Shown here: positions 42,140 to 53,965 of the stretch, one piece after another
How positions within the stretch are numbered: the stretch's first letter is position 1
How the letters are laid out: every line of letters begins with the position of its first letter
Source of the DNA: Neoceratodus forsteri
Lineage: Eukaryota; Chordata; Ceratodontiformes; Ceratodontidae
NCBI GenBank assembly: GCA_016271365.2
Contig: CM057456.1
Location: forward strand, 165,020,501-165,084,500
DNA length: 64,000 nucleotides
Direction of reading: 5' to 3'
Program-made: the position numbers and the translations under genes
Notes under the pieces: generated by a model
What the model was told of the DNA's origin: nothing
Seen by the model: only the letters and a program-made list of their open reading frames with translations
Databases searched by the model: none

Positions 42140-45100
42140 AACATAAAAACAAGTGTAATATCATCAAATAAATACTAAAATTAGCAGATAGTACAAGCAG
42201 AGACTTCTTATTAGCTTTCAAATGCCCCCCTAAACAAATGTGCCCTCAGGCCCCACTTATAGGCTTCCGACATAGGGGTCCCATCAAAGATCTTGGTAAC
42301 GAGTGTCACAGGACCAGTTCTACAACTTCAAATGAACGGTCACCCAAGGATTTAAACTGGGCCCCGGGAACCAGTAGAAGTCCCACCTCAGAGGAGTGGA
42401 GAAAGCGCTGGGTATGGTAAAGGGTCAGGAGGTCACTCAGGTAGCCAGGACCCAGTCTGTGTAGGGCTTCATAGGTCAGACTGACCTTGAAAATGATTTT
42501 TCACCTCACTGGCATCCTACGCAGATCCTGCAGGACCAGGGTCATGTGACTAGACCTAGGAAAGCCCATCAGCAACCTAGCCGCTGTGTTGTACGCTAGC
42601 TGCAGGTGATGCAGGACCCATCAACTGACCCTGAGGTAAAGAGCATTACAATAGTCAGATCTGGAGATAATGAAGGCATGTACTAGTGAGGGCAGATCCT
42701 CAGACAGGATTAACACTTTAATCAGGGCAATATTCCAAAAATGGTAACAGCTACTCCAGACACCAATGACACCTGAGCCACAAATGTCAGTCTATCACCC
42801 AGAATGAACCCCATATATTTCACCTTAGGAGAGGCAGTTTACAGGGAGGAGCTCAGCATTACACCAGTTACCACTTCATCTGCCTCCACACTCTGCTGGT
42901 GACCAGGCTCAGTCACCAGCATTCCCATCTTATCCAGGTTGAGCCTCAGCCAGTTGGAGGACATCCAGTCCTGGATCTCGGCCAAACATGCATTCAGTAC
43001 CTGAACTGTGCCATATGTCCCAAGTGCAAATGACGTATACAGCTGGGTGTTATCTGCGTAGCAGTGAAACCCCATGCCATAACATCTGATGATCTCTCCC
43101 AGGGAAAGCATGTGCATTACAGACAAAATGAGTGATAGGACTGAGCTTTAATGAACTCCATATGAAAAGAGCTTTGGGGACAAGGAGAAATTCCCTGTCA
43201 CCACCATCTGCGTCCTGCTAGTGAGAAAAGACTCAAATCAGCAGATGACTGTGCCAGTGAGTCTGCAGCGCACCCTCAGGTGATTCAACAACACACCATG
43301 GTCCACAGTGTCAAAGGCTCAAAAGATATCGAGGAGAATGAGAATTGACCATTACCCTCTATCTCTAGCCCTGAGGAGATCATTATGCACCCTGACTGGT
43401 ACAGTTTTCATACTGTGTCTGGACCAAAATCCCAACCCAAGAGGCTCATAGATGTCAAAGGCCATGAGATGTTTCTTGAGCTGCAGGGCCACTATTTTCT
43501 CAATAACCTACCCCAGAAAGGGGATGTTAGAGACTGTTCAATAATTCTCCAATCAGTCTGCATTGAGAGATCATTTCTTCAGGAGGGACTTCACCAGTGC
43601 CTCTTTCAAGGCACAGGGAACAGCCCCTCTGAAAGTGTGCACCATACAATCCCAGCAAACCCTGAACCCATGGGTCAAGCCTGGGTCCAAATCACAATAA
43701 GTGGGCCACAGCTTCAAGATTACCTCACAGACCTCTTCCAGCTCCACTGGCCTAAACTTGCTCCAGACAAGTGGAGTGCTTCATGCAACCACCATTCCTT
43801 CCCTATTGCAGGGCTGTGATCACCCTATTGGAGAAATCCCAGAACTTATAGAGGACATCCTATCAGAGAAAAACAGAATGAACTCTTCACAGTTAGCAGC
43901 TGAAACTTCTCTTTTTGCTGCAGACAAGTAGGATGGAGCAACCTGTCCACAGCCTGAACGACCTGAACCGGGCTGTTCTTCCCTGAAGCAATTTCCCCGG
44001 ACTGGAATGCTGTCTTCTTATGGAAGATTTCTCTTTGATAGTCACCATAGTGAGTTCTTAAAGCTAGTCTGTCCTCCTCAGATCCAGATCTCTGCCAGCA
44101 ATGCTCCAGTCTTCGACTCCTGGTCTTCATCTCCTTGAACTCCCCATCAAACCACAGAGATCTCAAGTGAGAAGGCCTGGGCTGTATTCAGACCAGTGTG
44201 ACAGAGTCAAGTGCCAAGGTAACAGCTCTGTTAACAAGCTGACACCGCCTTATTCATCCCTGCCTCACAAGTAACCTTCACACAAGGTCTGTAAACCGAA
44301 GATCTAATAAATAAATAAAAAATAAACATCCGAGAGGCCCATTACTACTATAAGTCTTGATGGGGACAACCTCTTTAAAGGGCGATAATAGACAAGCTCC
44401 ACAGGGAAGGATTAATGGGAAGGGGGGGCCAGAACGAGAACTTCACTGTGCAATGGTCTGACCAAAAGACTGGAACAAGAATATTTGGTCCAAAGTGTGT
44501 CTGTATCTATGGGTCGCAGTATCAGTAGCTTGTGCAGTGTCCAAAGAATTCATCAACTGGAAGAAATTTTGTACAAACTGTGATAGTTTGTTGTCAATCC
44601 AAGCATTGAAGTCACCCAGGAGAAACCACCTGGGTGACTCTAGCACTCTCTCAGTGATGAAGTTTATGACCTCTTGCAGAAATTCCCTCTCGTGCCCCAG
44701 AGGCTGGTACACCAGAATGATTCTGCAGCCTCAGCTGGACCCTTTCATAAGGCCACGCATTCAAGCAACAAAGTTGAACTCACTGGATGCCCTCAAAAGT
44801 TTTGGTCAGATCTATAACAGATTGATGACCACCCACCCTCCTTGGGCAGTGCACTACAGAGAAACAGGCCAGGCTAGACACCTCCAATACTGGGCCAGCA
44901 TCATCAACCAGCCAGATCTTCATGATGCAAGTCAGACTGACCAAAGAAATCAAGTCCACTATAATTTTGGACTGGGTTCTAATCAATTTTGCATTGCACA
45001 ATTCTGCCCAAAGGGGACTGGCAGAAGTTTCTGGCCCCTCGGTTACCTGCCCACTCAGTCTGGTGGGAGCCCTGGGTATGACAATCAACCATGTCTGTCT

Positions 45101-45400
45101 TCTCCATAGGTCCCATTTCACCCCAGGACACCTCCTGGTCCTCACTACCCCAATATAGCTCTTGCCGTTAGCCACTTTCACACCCTGCTGCCTACCATCC
45201 TGTCTTCTCACACTACCAACCCTACAGTGCCTCAGCATCACTGTTGGTAGTGGGAGGTCAGTGAAAGTGCCGAGGTCCAGCAGCTGGGAAGTGGAATAGC
45301 TAGACCTCTTAGGCCTGACACTTAGGCACATTCTTATTAACAGTCTGCCCACATCTTTAAATAAAATGAAGCTTTTATACCCTCATAATTTTCAGCTTTT
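42140..45400 (-). mobile_element. Decayed L2 LINE (L2-B)
   Basis: Minus-strand parts in order: endonuclease start (KIIVDLISLVSL..LVDDAG, about 45000-44860), endonuclease second half (44712-44443: PLGHEREFL, FLLGDFNAWIDN), linker (44166-43846), and RT with GFHCYADNTQLY (43126-42839). The 3' end is near 42140-42240. The catalytic pair reads YADN, so the second Asp is lost, and there are many stops. It is much older than the L2 at 27221-29372. Confidence 0.75.
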
Positions 45401-46632
45401 TTTAAAATCACGCCTCATGCCTTTTATCCTCTAACCTTCTGGGTCGCCCCTAGAGTTCAGCGGCTGGGGATCCACTTGTCATGCTAATGATCCTGCTTCA
45501 CACCCCAAGCCCAGAACATCACTGTGAACCAGCACCAGGAAGATGATTGAGCACTCTCTCCTCTTCCTCTGGGAAGGAACCTTCACTGCTGCATGGCTGT
45601 CTGGTACTGTATTTGAGGGGAGCAAGGCACTGACAGGTGCATGAGGGGTGACATTTAGGGGCTAAAGGTAAGTGTGGATTGTGACTCTGCCCAAATGGTG
45701 GTGGGCAGGGGAAAACAAAGGAAAAGAGAAGAAGCCAAGACAGAGGAACACATCTCCAAATTCAGTCCTGATTCCATTAGGGCAAGCCAATACACCAAAC
45801 CTCCACACCCTCCCCACAGGGGAAGACACCTGAGGGAGGGTATGGTCTGTGGGATACAGTAGAAGGAAATTAAACATCATGAGGTGGTTGCAGTCTATGT
45901 CCAAGTTCTCCAGATAGGCTATGGGAGAGCCTCTAAGTAGATCAACACAGTTTTAGGTCTTTCAAAGTCAGAAGAAAGCAAAGCTAAACACAAAATGCAC
46001 TGCTAGCTACAGTACTATAGGAGAGTGCTTATACAAAAACATTTGTTATTTAATTGTTAAGTAACCTCAAAACTTCCATGAACTATAACAGCTCATCCTA
46101 TTCAGACCAAACTCTTACCTCTCTTCAAATGCAATCATTATGTTTTCCATCTTTCCAATATACTTTTGTAAATCTGTACAGTGAGCACTAACTGACACTC
46201 TTCACCAGCCCTAACTAACTCAAAAATGGATGGCACGAGAAGAGAGACACCATTAAAGTTTTTTGATCATGCAGTGTATGAGGGGTCTGGGTAAAGCATG
46301 AGTCTAAATTAGGGTTGGGATAACTCGGTGAAGTTCTGATCCTTATTAAATAAGAACCAGAACACACTGGCATTCTGATTTGTTCTAATTATTTATAAAT
46401 ATTTGAAAAAATGCAAAGAAAAGGCTTAAAAGTAGCCAAAGTTGGTCACATTTGACATAGAGACACAAAGGAAATAATTTAATGCATAATTTGTATAAAA
46501 ATTTAAATAAAACTGCTAAATAAAAAAAGTGATCACTCACTACTAGCCCCTTCATGGCTGGCCTGTAATAGTGGCATATCCTGCTCAGGTCCATAATGTG
46601 AGGGTGCTTGGGGAGGGGTGGAGAGGAGAGGA

Positions 46633-46675
<43 letters not shown>

Positions 46676-46984
46676 ACCTCTATCATAGTACCACCAAGTA
46701 CCGCAGGCACTACCAGGCAGCTAAGATTTTTTTTTTATTAATGGTGTTGTGAGGGTATTATTTTGATGGATGTTTCAGTCAGAAAAGAACAGGCCAAAGA
46801 AATGAATATGAACGATCAAATGAGCAGCAGTAAGAGCACACCCACCCTACCAATGTGAATGATGGAACTGCATCGCATGTCCCGGTGTACTGTGGTACAT
46901 GGTATGCTACCTGGTCCAAGAGGTGGTAATGTTTTCTAGTACTATGACTACTTCTACTGAATCTTATCAACACGCTGAATAAAC
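45401..46984. other. Gene-free interval with a GA microsatellite
   Basis: Nothing recognised except a GA-rich run at about 46621-46668. Open frames are short and without domains. Confidence 0.5.
46621..46668. repeat. (GA)n microsatellite
   Basis: GAGAG units grading into about 17 perfect GA dinucleotides. Confidence 0.95.
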
Positions 46985-47277
46985 ACAACTTTAATGAGAG
47001 GGTGGTGGGCCCCTGGAATATGCTGCCGGAGGGGGTGGTGGAGGCAAAATCTGTGGAAGGGTTCAAGTGAGCATGGGATAACTACATGGGTTTAAGCAAG
47101 AGTGGGAAGGATAGGCACCCTAATGAGAAAAAATGGTCTGGAAGAGTTATAGGGTGGGGGTGCACAGGGGAGAGGGGTGTAGGATGGAAGGGGGCAGGGC
47201 TAAATATGGGGGATAGAGAGCAGACTAGATGGGCTGATGGGTCCATTTCTGCTGACAAACTTCTATGATTCTATGAT
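46985..47277 (+). mobile_element. CR1 LINE 3' end
   Basis: It begins in the ORF2 C-terminal region (GGTGGTGGGCCCCTGGAATA, the WNML-type block), runs through the 3' UTR (GACTAGATGGGCTGATGG) and ends in two ATTCTATG repeats. It is a third CR1 subfamily in the window. Confidence 0.8.
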
Positions 47278-48144
47278 AAATTTATTGAAGTAGAAATGAA
47301 GACATAGTGATCACCACCCAGGCAGCCAGTCACACATCACATTGGTCACGTGCAGTGCAGTCATAAAATAAAGTTTGCCACTGCCACCTAAAGACCTGAT
47401 GACACACAATTGCATCCTTCCTAGCTCCACGATTGCTGCCAGCCACTGCCAAGTAATTTAAATATGAAAAATAAAATATAATATAAAATATAATAGTAAT
47501 CTCAGCCCAGTTACTAAAAGTGAGACGTAGTGTTACAGGTTACAGCCAGGCTAGCATACCATGCACAGTCGCACAAACAAACAATAAAGAAATTATATAA
47601 CTTTAGTAATTTTTCTCTGTGAAGTAATCACAGGGGAAAGTGAGAAATATATTATATAAAGAGTATTAAGTTTCTGGGTTTCAGGCATCTGCCAAGTCAT
47701 GCATTGTACAAAAATTAAAACAGTAATACTACAGTCAGGTCACTGGTAAAATAATATTTTCATAATCAGTTGCTGAGGGCAAAAAAGTGACAAGTAGTAG
47801 TGCTAGACAAAATTGACAAGCAGTAGTCATGGCTTGTGAGGAGAAAAAGTGATAATATAGTAGTAGTAGTAGTAATAGACAGCAGTACCCTACCTTCCAG
47901 ATTAGAGAGTGGTACCTGGTGCCACCAAGTAAGTTTGTGACATGAAATGCAGTTACTTGCTGTGTTTGGACCTTCTATGCTCACGTGAGCATGACCTGAC
48001 TTGTTACAATTAATTGCCACCTCATGTAGTAGACCCTATTCACAAAAGATTTTCACCACAGGAACACATTCTTGAAAGTGTTTTGTGGATAGGGCCTGCT
48101 CAGAGCAATCAGTGTATGTTTTATTCAGGTAACATATTTGAAAT
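47278..48144. other. Gene-free interval with a short hairpin
   Basis: AT-rich. A (TAG)n run lies at about 47858-47877. A hairpin at about 48031-48093 has arms GACCCTATTCACAAAA and TTTTGTGGATAGGGCC. It may contain the 3' end of the hAT whose coding region starts at 48145. Confidence 0.5.
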
Positions 48145-50260
48145 TAAAGTGAGGTATGTTGTTTTAGAAATGTCAGGCGCTCAGCATTTTCTGGTGTCAA
48201 ACAGGATCATGTGTCAGTAATGACGTTACCAGATGAATTAAACAATCATTCTGAACAGACGCTAGCCAGAGGGCAATTCATGTACTTCATTGCAATGTTT
48301 ACTAAAGAAGGACACATCCTTTGTTTCCAATATTTCAAAGGATAAGCATTCCAGCTGATACTGGGCTTTGCCAGGTACATTTCAACAATGGTCTGTTCTG
48401 AGGCTGTGTTAGAAGAGGCAGTTGAAGAAAATGTTACAGTTACATCTTGTAAGTGACTCCAGAGACATGAAGCTGAACCAAGTGACTGTGGGACAATGCT
48501 ATGTTTGGCTGGTGGTGAAGAGGAAGATTCAACTGCAGTGGCTGAGGAGGAAGAGGGAGGAAGTGCCACAACAGTAGAGGATGGGCCACCTGATGCTGTG
48601 CTGCTGTGTCATGAAGAAGATTCTGACTGTGGTGCTGATGTTGTACTCTGTTCCATGACAGCCTGTATCTCATCAATTATTTCTTGTTTATTTATTTTGA
48701 AACAAGTGTCATCATCATTATCACTCAATAGTTGCTTTGATTTGTATTGAGGTCCAAGATTGTTGCTTTAATGTAGTACTCAGAATGAAGCATTTTACAT
48801 AGTTTGTATCTTCTTCAACTTTTTTGATCATACGACTTGATCTTCTTGTATTCTGGGGGGCAGCCTGCATGTGTCAGCAGCAGCTCTGGCAGCCTGTGTG
48901 ATCGTAGAACTGTCTTGGTTCTCTGACTTTTCCCTAATCAGATTCAACCTGAATTTAAAATTTTTTATTAGGGGTATCACATGGCTTAGAGTTGCTGTGT
49001 TTGTACTAACCTCTCTCGTGATTTCCTCAAATGGCTGGAGCAGGAAAATTAGAAACTCCAGCATGGCACACTGTGGTGACGTAATATAGACATTTGCATC
49101 ACCAATTTTATCTTCCATGGTGTATTGTCTGACAGCTTTCTTTTGTTCCAGCATCCTTTGGAACATAAAAAAGATTGAATTCCATCAAATAGAAATGTCT
49201 TGGATCAGTCTGTGTAAAAGTAAACTGTGCTCCTGCTGTATTTTTTTCAAACAAGTGATGGACTTTGCTTGAGTGACTGAAATGAGTGCATATTCTTTTA
49301 GCAGTGCTAACAAGAGCCATAATATCCCTGTCATCATCAAGAAAACTGTGAACCAATAAATTTAAGCAATGTGCAAAGCAGCGGATGTGAAAAGAGCCCC
49401 CCTCCTCCAAGACCTTCCTTATGTTGGACCCATTATCTGCAACTGTAAAGCAAAACTGACAGTCCCTGTGAAGTGAGCCATTACTGTATTGGTTTTTGGA
49501 GCTCTTCTTTGATGTTGTGTGAGTTATGTTCAAATGGAAAATAAAACATTCTTAGAACAGCAAACTGCAACACTTCACGATCCCCACGTGAATTATCAAG
49601 ACATGCCCAATGTGCCTTGAAGGGTTCAGGCTGACAGCGTGTCCAGATATCTGTTGTGAGATGCACCACCCCTCCAACAGCACTGCACAAGACGTGTCTT
49701 AATTTTTACATACAACATCGTAAAGATCTGGATTTCCTGCTGTCAAGAAGTATTTCTGCGATGGTATACTATATCGAGGTTTGGGATACTCAAGCAGTCA
49801 CCTGAATCCTACATGTTCAACCACATTATATGGTAGCAACTCAACAGCTATCATTTCTGAAATTTTCTTGGTTATTGTAACAGCAACAAGATGAGTTGAG
49901 GCATATTTGGCTTCATGCTCATATGTTTCTGAGATGGTAAGCTGTCTCCTTGAAGGAGGAGGGCTTTTGAATACATGGTCAGTTTCAGTAATAGGAAGAA
50001 TTCTTCAAATAGGAGGAAGTGGTGGTGGAAGTGTTTCTGTAGTGCTGCGGGGGCTGCCACTGCTTTCATTAATCGGAGTTACCTTTAAGTGCAGTGCGCT
50101 ATCACTTTCTCTTTGAGACTTACAACTGGAGTTCTCAGTAATGTTATGTCATCTGTCTAGGTGTCTTTTCGGTGTGGAATTTCCCAATGCTCCATTCTTT
50201 TTACCCTTGTTTATTGGCTGTTTGCAAATACAGCATGTTGCCACCAACTCATTAGAAACA
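48145..50260 (-). pseudogene. Second BED-finger hAT transposase (decayed)
   Basis: Minus-strand order: BED finger near 50260-50150 (NELVATCCICKQPINKGKKN then STPKRHLDR), a Pro/Ser linker with KISEMIAVELLPYNVVEHVGFR near 49860, LTTDIWTR (49660), VADNGSNI and HCLNLLVHSFLD (49440-49350), YTMEDKIGDANVY (49120), and the C-terminal dimerisation region NPL-type YPLKYWK..CPLASVCSE (48330-48246). It ends LTPENAERLTFLKQ with a stop at 48145-48147. It has several nonsense codons (DR*HN, PI*R, FR*LL) and frameshifts. The finger differs from that of the 4274-19082 element, so it is another family. Confidence 0.8.
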
Positions 50261-51719
50261 CTAATGGAGAAGTATGGCTAAAAAATATATATTTTTATAT
50301 TTTTTTCCCAGGAAGGCACTGCACCTCTGTCACCTCTTCAGGGTTTTTTCCCCCCTGGATTGTCCTTGGGTCTGTTTCTCTTGTGGTTTATTCATACTGG
50401 CCTCCTCCTCAACCAAAACATTTCTCTCTGTTTCTTCCTCATCTGCAATTTCCATCCCCTCCAGTAAACCTTGTGCTGCCTGATCATTCCCTTCATCTTT
50501 ATTATTATCCTCGTCGGGTTCAATCTCAGATGAATCAATTGACTATAAGAGACTGGCAGTAGTATCTATACTGTTTGCTCAGTGACTACATTACCGCGAA
50601 GACCATTGCAGCGACAACATCTGCAGATCACTGTAATGGTCCCACCTGTACACCAACTGTGATTCCTTGGTGATTGTGCCCCCTCCTCAATACAACTCCA
50701 ACTCAGAGTTGATTATTTAAAAGTCGGTGGACTATGGGGGATGTGGGGAGGGTGAAGCCACCCTCAAAAAATACATTGTTTCAGTGAGGGCACAAAGCCA
50801 ACTGTCGGCATTGTGCCATCGCTGTAATGCCAGTTGAAAAATTTCTTGTCGCCGCAGCTTGGTGGAACTGCTTTAGCATAGTATGCAACTGTTCCATATC
50901 TTGGGGTGCCTCTGCGGGTGGTACTGGCCAAATCTTTGGTTTTAATTACATAACTTTTTTTTCTTACTTCTGACTGATCTGACAGATGTACCTTTTTAGG
51001 GTTCAAGTATTCACTTGAAGGACAAAACTTGAGATGTGAAAACATTACTTTTTGGAGTTTCATTTTGTTTTTACTTTGCAGACTGACTGCTGCCTTTTGC
51101 TGCGCCACTGCCAGTGCCCACCTGAGAATGTGCCTCATCAACACTTTGATTCCTTTTTTCTTATTTCTTATTCTAACCTGTAAAAACATCCCTCTACCTA
51201 ACTTCCTCTGATGACTCCCACCCACATCCACAGGCCAAGGATGAATTTACTGTTGTGACTGTGCACAACACACCGACAGAACAGCAGTCTACCACCACTT
51301 CCTTCCAAGCTTAGCTGACTGACTCCTACAGTTACTGTTTAGTGACCAGCTGTATTCAGCAACTGTTACTCAACAGTGTGCATCAGAATTTAAATTGGTG
51401 ATGCAGACACATCTAGCACATGGCCACATGCACAGCCCCACACTGGGGTTGGTTAATGCTTATACATAACGATATCCGATAAAACTAAGAAGGATAAGGA
51501 GGAGGTATAATGGATGGAATGAGTGATGATGATGATGATGACACTTGTGTGTACTTTGCTTGTGTTGTAGTGTAAACAGACTGCTACGAGTCACAAATTC
51601 AGAATATCCCTTGGGCCCCCCACAGCCAGTAGCACAGGCACCGCAACTTGTCTGTTGTTTGCCAGAAATGTATTTTTTTAACATATGAAATCATGAATGA
51701 ACATTGAGTGATTTTGATT
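50261..51719 (-). other. Probable 5' part of the second hAT, no clear gene
   Basis: An Asp/Glu-rich minus-strand region (about 50560-50300) and an open frame at 51231-50764 (basic, 155 codons) have no domain I recognise. The element's right terminus was not found. A TCA/ATG trinucleotide run lies near 51520-51542. Confidence 0.35.
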
Positions 51720-51853
51720 GGATGGCACAAGTCCAAGATTTATTTTTCCAGCCTGCCCGTCCCTGTGCACACAGCCACACTGAAGCCAGGAAAAGAAAAT
51801 AAACTTTTATTTGGGATTTCTGTGATTGTAACATATATCATGCCCCCCCATAG

Positions 51854-51889
<36 letters not shown>

Positions 51890-52040
51890 CCTCTTGTTTC
51901 TCTGGATGGCACAAGTCAAAGATTTATTTTGCCAGTCTTCCCTTGGCCTGTACATACAGTCACACTGAGGCAGAGAAAAGAAAATAAACTTTTACTTGGG
52001 ATTTCTGTGACAGTAACATTTCTCGTCCCCCACCCCCCAT

Positions 52041-52078
<38 letters not shown>

Positions 52079-53035
52079 CTCTGGATGTCACAAGTCAAAG
52101 ATTTATTTTGCCAGTCTGCTCTTGCCCTATGCACACAGCCACACTGATGCCAGGAAAATAAACTTTTATTTAGGATTTCTGTTACTTTAAAATTTCTTGT
52201 GGGTCCCCCTTTAGTCTCTCTCTCTCTTTCTCTCCTCTGGATGGGGCAATTCAAATATTTATTTTGCCAGCCTATCATTGCCCTGTACACACAGCCAACC
52301 CACACTGAGGCCAGGAAAAGAAAATGAACTTTTATTAGGGATTTCTGTGACTTTAAAATTTCTCATGTCCCCTGTAGTCTCTCTCTCTCTCTCTCCCTCT
52401 CCCCCCCGGATGGCACAAGTCAAAGATTTATTTTGCCAGCCTGCCCTTGCCCTGTACACATAGCCACACTGAGGCCAGAAAAAGAAAATAAACTTTTATT
52501 TGGGATTTCTGTGACTGTAAAATTTCTCGTGCCCCTCCCACCCCCATTGCCCGTAGTCTCTCTCTCTCTCTCTCTCTCTCTATCTCCCTCTGGATCTGGA
52601 TGGCACAAGTCAAAGATGTATTTTGCTAGCCTGCCCTTGCCCTATACCCACAGCCACACTGAGGCCAAGAAAAGAATACTCTTTTATTTGGGATTTTTGT
52701 GACTGTAAAATTTCTCTTGGGCCGCCAGTAGTCTCAGTCTCCCCTTTCTCTCTCTCTCTCTCTCTCTCCCCTCTCTGGATCTGGATAGCACAATTCAAAT
52801 AATTATTTTGCCAGCCTGCCCTTGCCCTGTACACTTAGCCACACTGAGGCCAAGAAAAGAATAAACTTTTGTTTGGGATTTTTGTGACTGTAAAATTTCT
52901 CATGGGCCCCCAGTAGTCTCTCTCTCTCTCTCTCCACTGGATCTGGATGGCTGAAGTCAAAGATTTATTTTGCCAGCCTTCCCTTGCTCTGTACACTATG
53001 CACAGACACACTGAGGCCAAATATATGTCTTTTTT
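51720..53035 (+). repeat. Satellite-like tandem array, about 175 bp x 8
   Basis: Units start at about 51720, 51904, 52083, 52239, 52408, 52598, 52783 and 52945 (spacing 156-190). Each has GGATGGCACAAGTC, AAGATTTATTTTGCCAG, a CCTTGCCCTGTACAC block, CACACTGAGGCCA, AAACTTTTATTTGGGATTTC and TGTGACTGTAAAATTTCTC, and ends in a (CT)n run. Length differences come mainly from the CT run and the spacer before it. Confidence 0.92.
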
Positions 53036-53574
53036 TATTTGCCTTTTTTCCTTACCTCCCCCTAGCCCCCCACCCACTCTCTCTTCCCCCTCCTTCCGAT
53101 TCCTCTCCCCTCCCTCCCCCGACGATGATGACTTTCTCTTCCCGTCTTGCCACAGTAAGTCTCTCCTTTCTTTTTTCTTCTTTATGCCACCAGTTATGCC
53201 AGCCAGCCACCATAAATCTGCTGCAAAAAAAATCCTCCCCTCTGGCTCTGCTTAGCTCAAAACAAAATATAAGTGTCTGCACCTCTGCATCTGCACTGAT
53301 GCAATAACTCTGATACTCCTCTGTCTTCACCCACTGCAAGACTGGGCCGTGTTGCACACGCACCACAGTTATGTACTGTGAGTGAGTGAGTGTGTCATGT
53401 GACTATCCCCTGTACTGTTGCCTCATTGGATGCTGCCGGACAACTGTACATGAAGTGAGCATGCTGTCAGCATCCCCATGGCAACAGTACACTCTGCGGC
53501 ACTCTGTGTGTAACTACAAACCCGGAACCAGACTCCTGCTCAGAAGTCCATATTTATCTGGGTCCATGGTTTAA
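53036..53574. other. Pyrimidine-rich then unique sequence, no gene
   Basis: CCT-rich sequence follows the array to about 53120. The remainder has no recognisable feature. Confidence 0.5.
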
Positions 53575-53963
53575 GGGTTCGATTTGGGGGGTTGAATCTT
53601 GGGAGGAACCATCCACTCAGCCCTAGTCTAAATCCATTCAAATTTATGCCACCATTGTCCAGAGCAGCCTTCAGCACTTGGCGCAAGACACCAATAGATA
53701 GAGTCACCATTAGCAGAGTTCTGATGAACCTCCTCTGTGACTGGGCTCTCTTTTGAGATATACAGTAGACTGCAGACACTTGGTGGGATAAATACTGCAC
53801 AGGGACAAAGTCCCACACAAGCAGGTCTCCAAAATGTTTTGGAGTCTCTCCCCTCAAGCCCCTCTGGAACTCCAAGGATTCTGAGATTAGGAGCATGTAC
53901 AATGTTATCCAAGTGCTCCAGTCTCATTCTAAGCCCAGCTAATTTTTTTTCCGAGGCTACCAC
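53575..53963 (-). pseudogene. L1-type ORF1 fragment
   Basis: The minus-strand frame 53963-53628 begins with a Leu heptad helix (KLAGLRMRLEHLDNI) followed by APNLRILGVPEGLEGRD. This is the coiled-coil to RRM junction motif of L1/Tx1 ORF1p (NLRI.G.PEG.EG.D). A second frame to 53540 resembles the C-terminal domain (VLRQVLKAALDNGGINLNG). It is frameshifted and truncated on both sides, and it is the only L1-clade trace in the window. Confidence 0.6.
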
Positions 53964-53965
53964 TG

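Noticed and set aside
50764..51231. Basic 155-codon ORF as N-terminal part of the second hAT transposase
   Set aside because: It has no BED or transposase motif and lies upstream of the BED finger found near 50200; kept only as an unassigned frame.
51844..52950. CRISPR-like regularly spaced repeats
   Set aside because: Units are 156-190 bp and fully repetitive with no unique spacers; this is a tandem satellite in a eukaryotic genome.
51740..53077. Arg/Glu-rich minus-strand ORFs
   Set aside because: They come from the (CT)n parts of the tandem array; the repeat phase, not coding, keeps them open.
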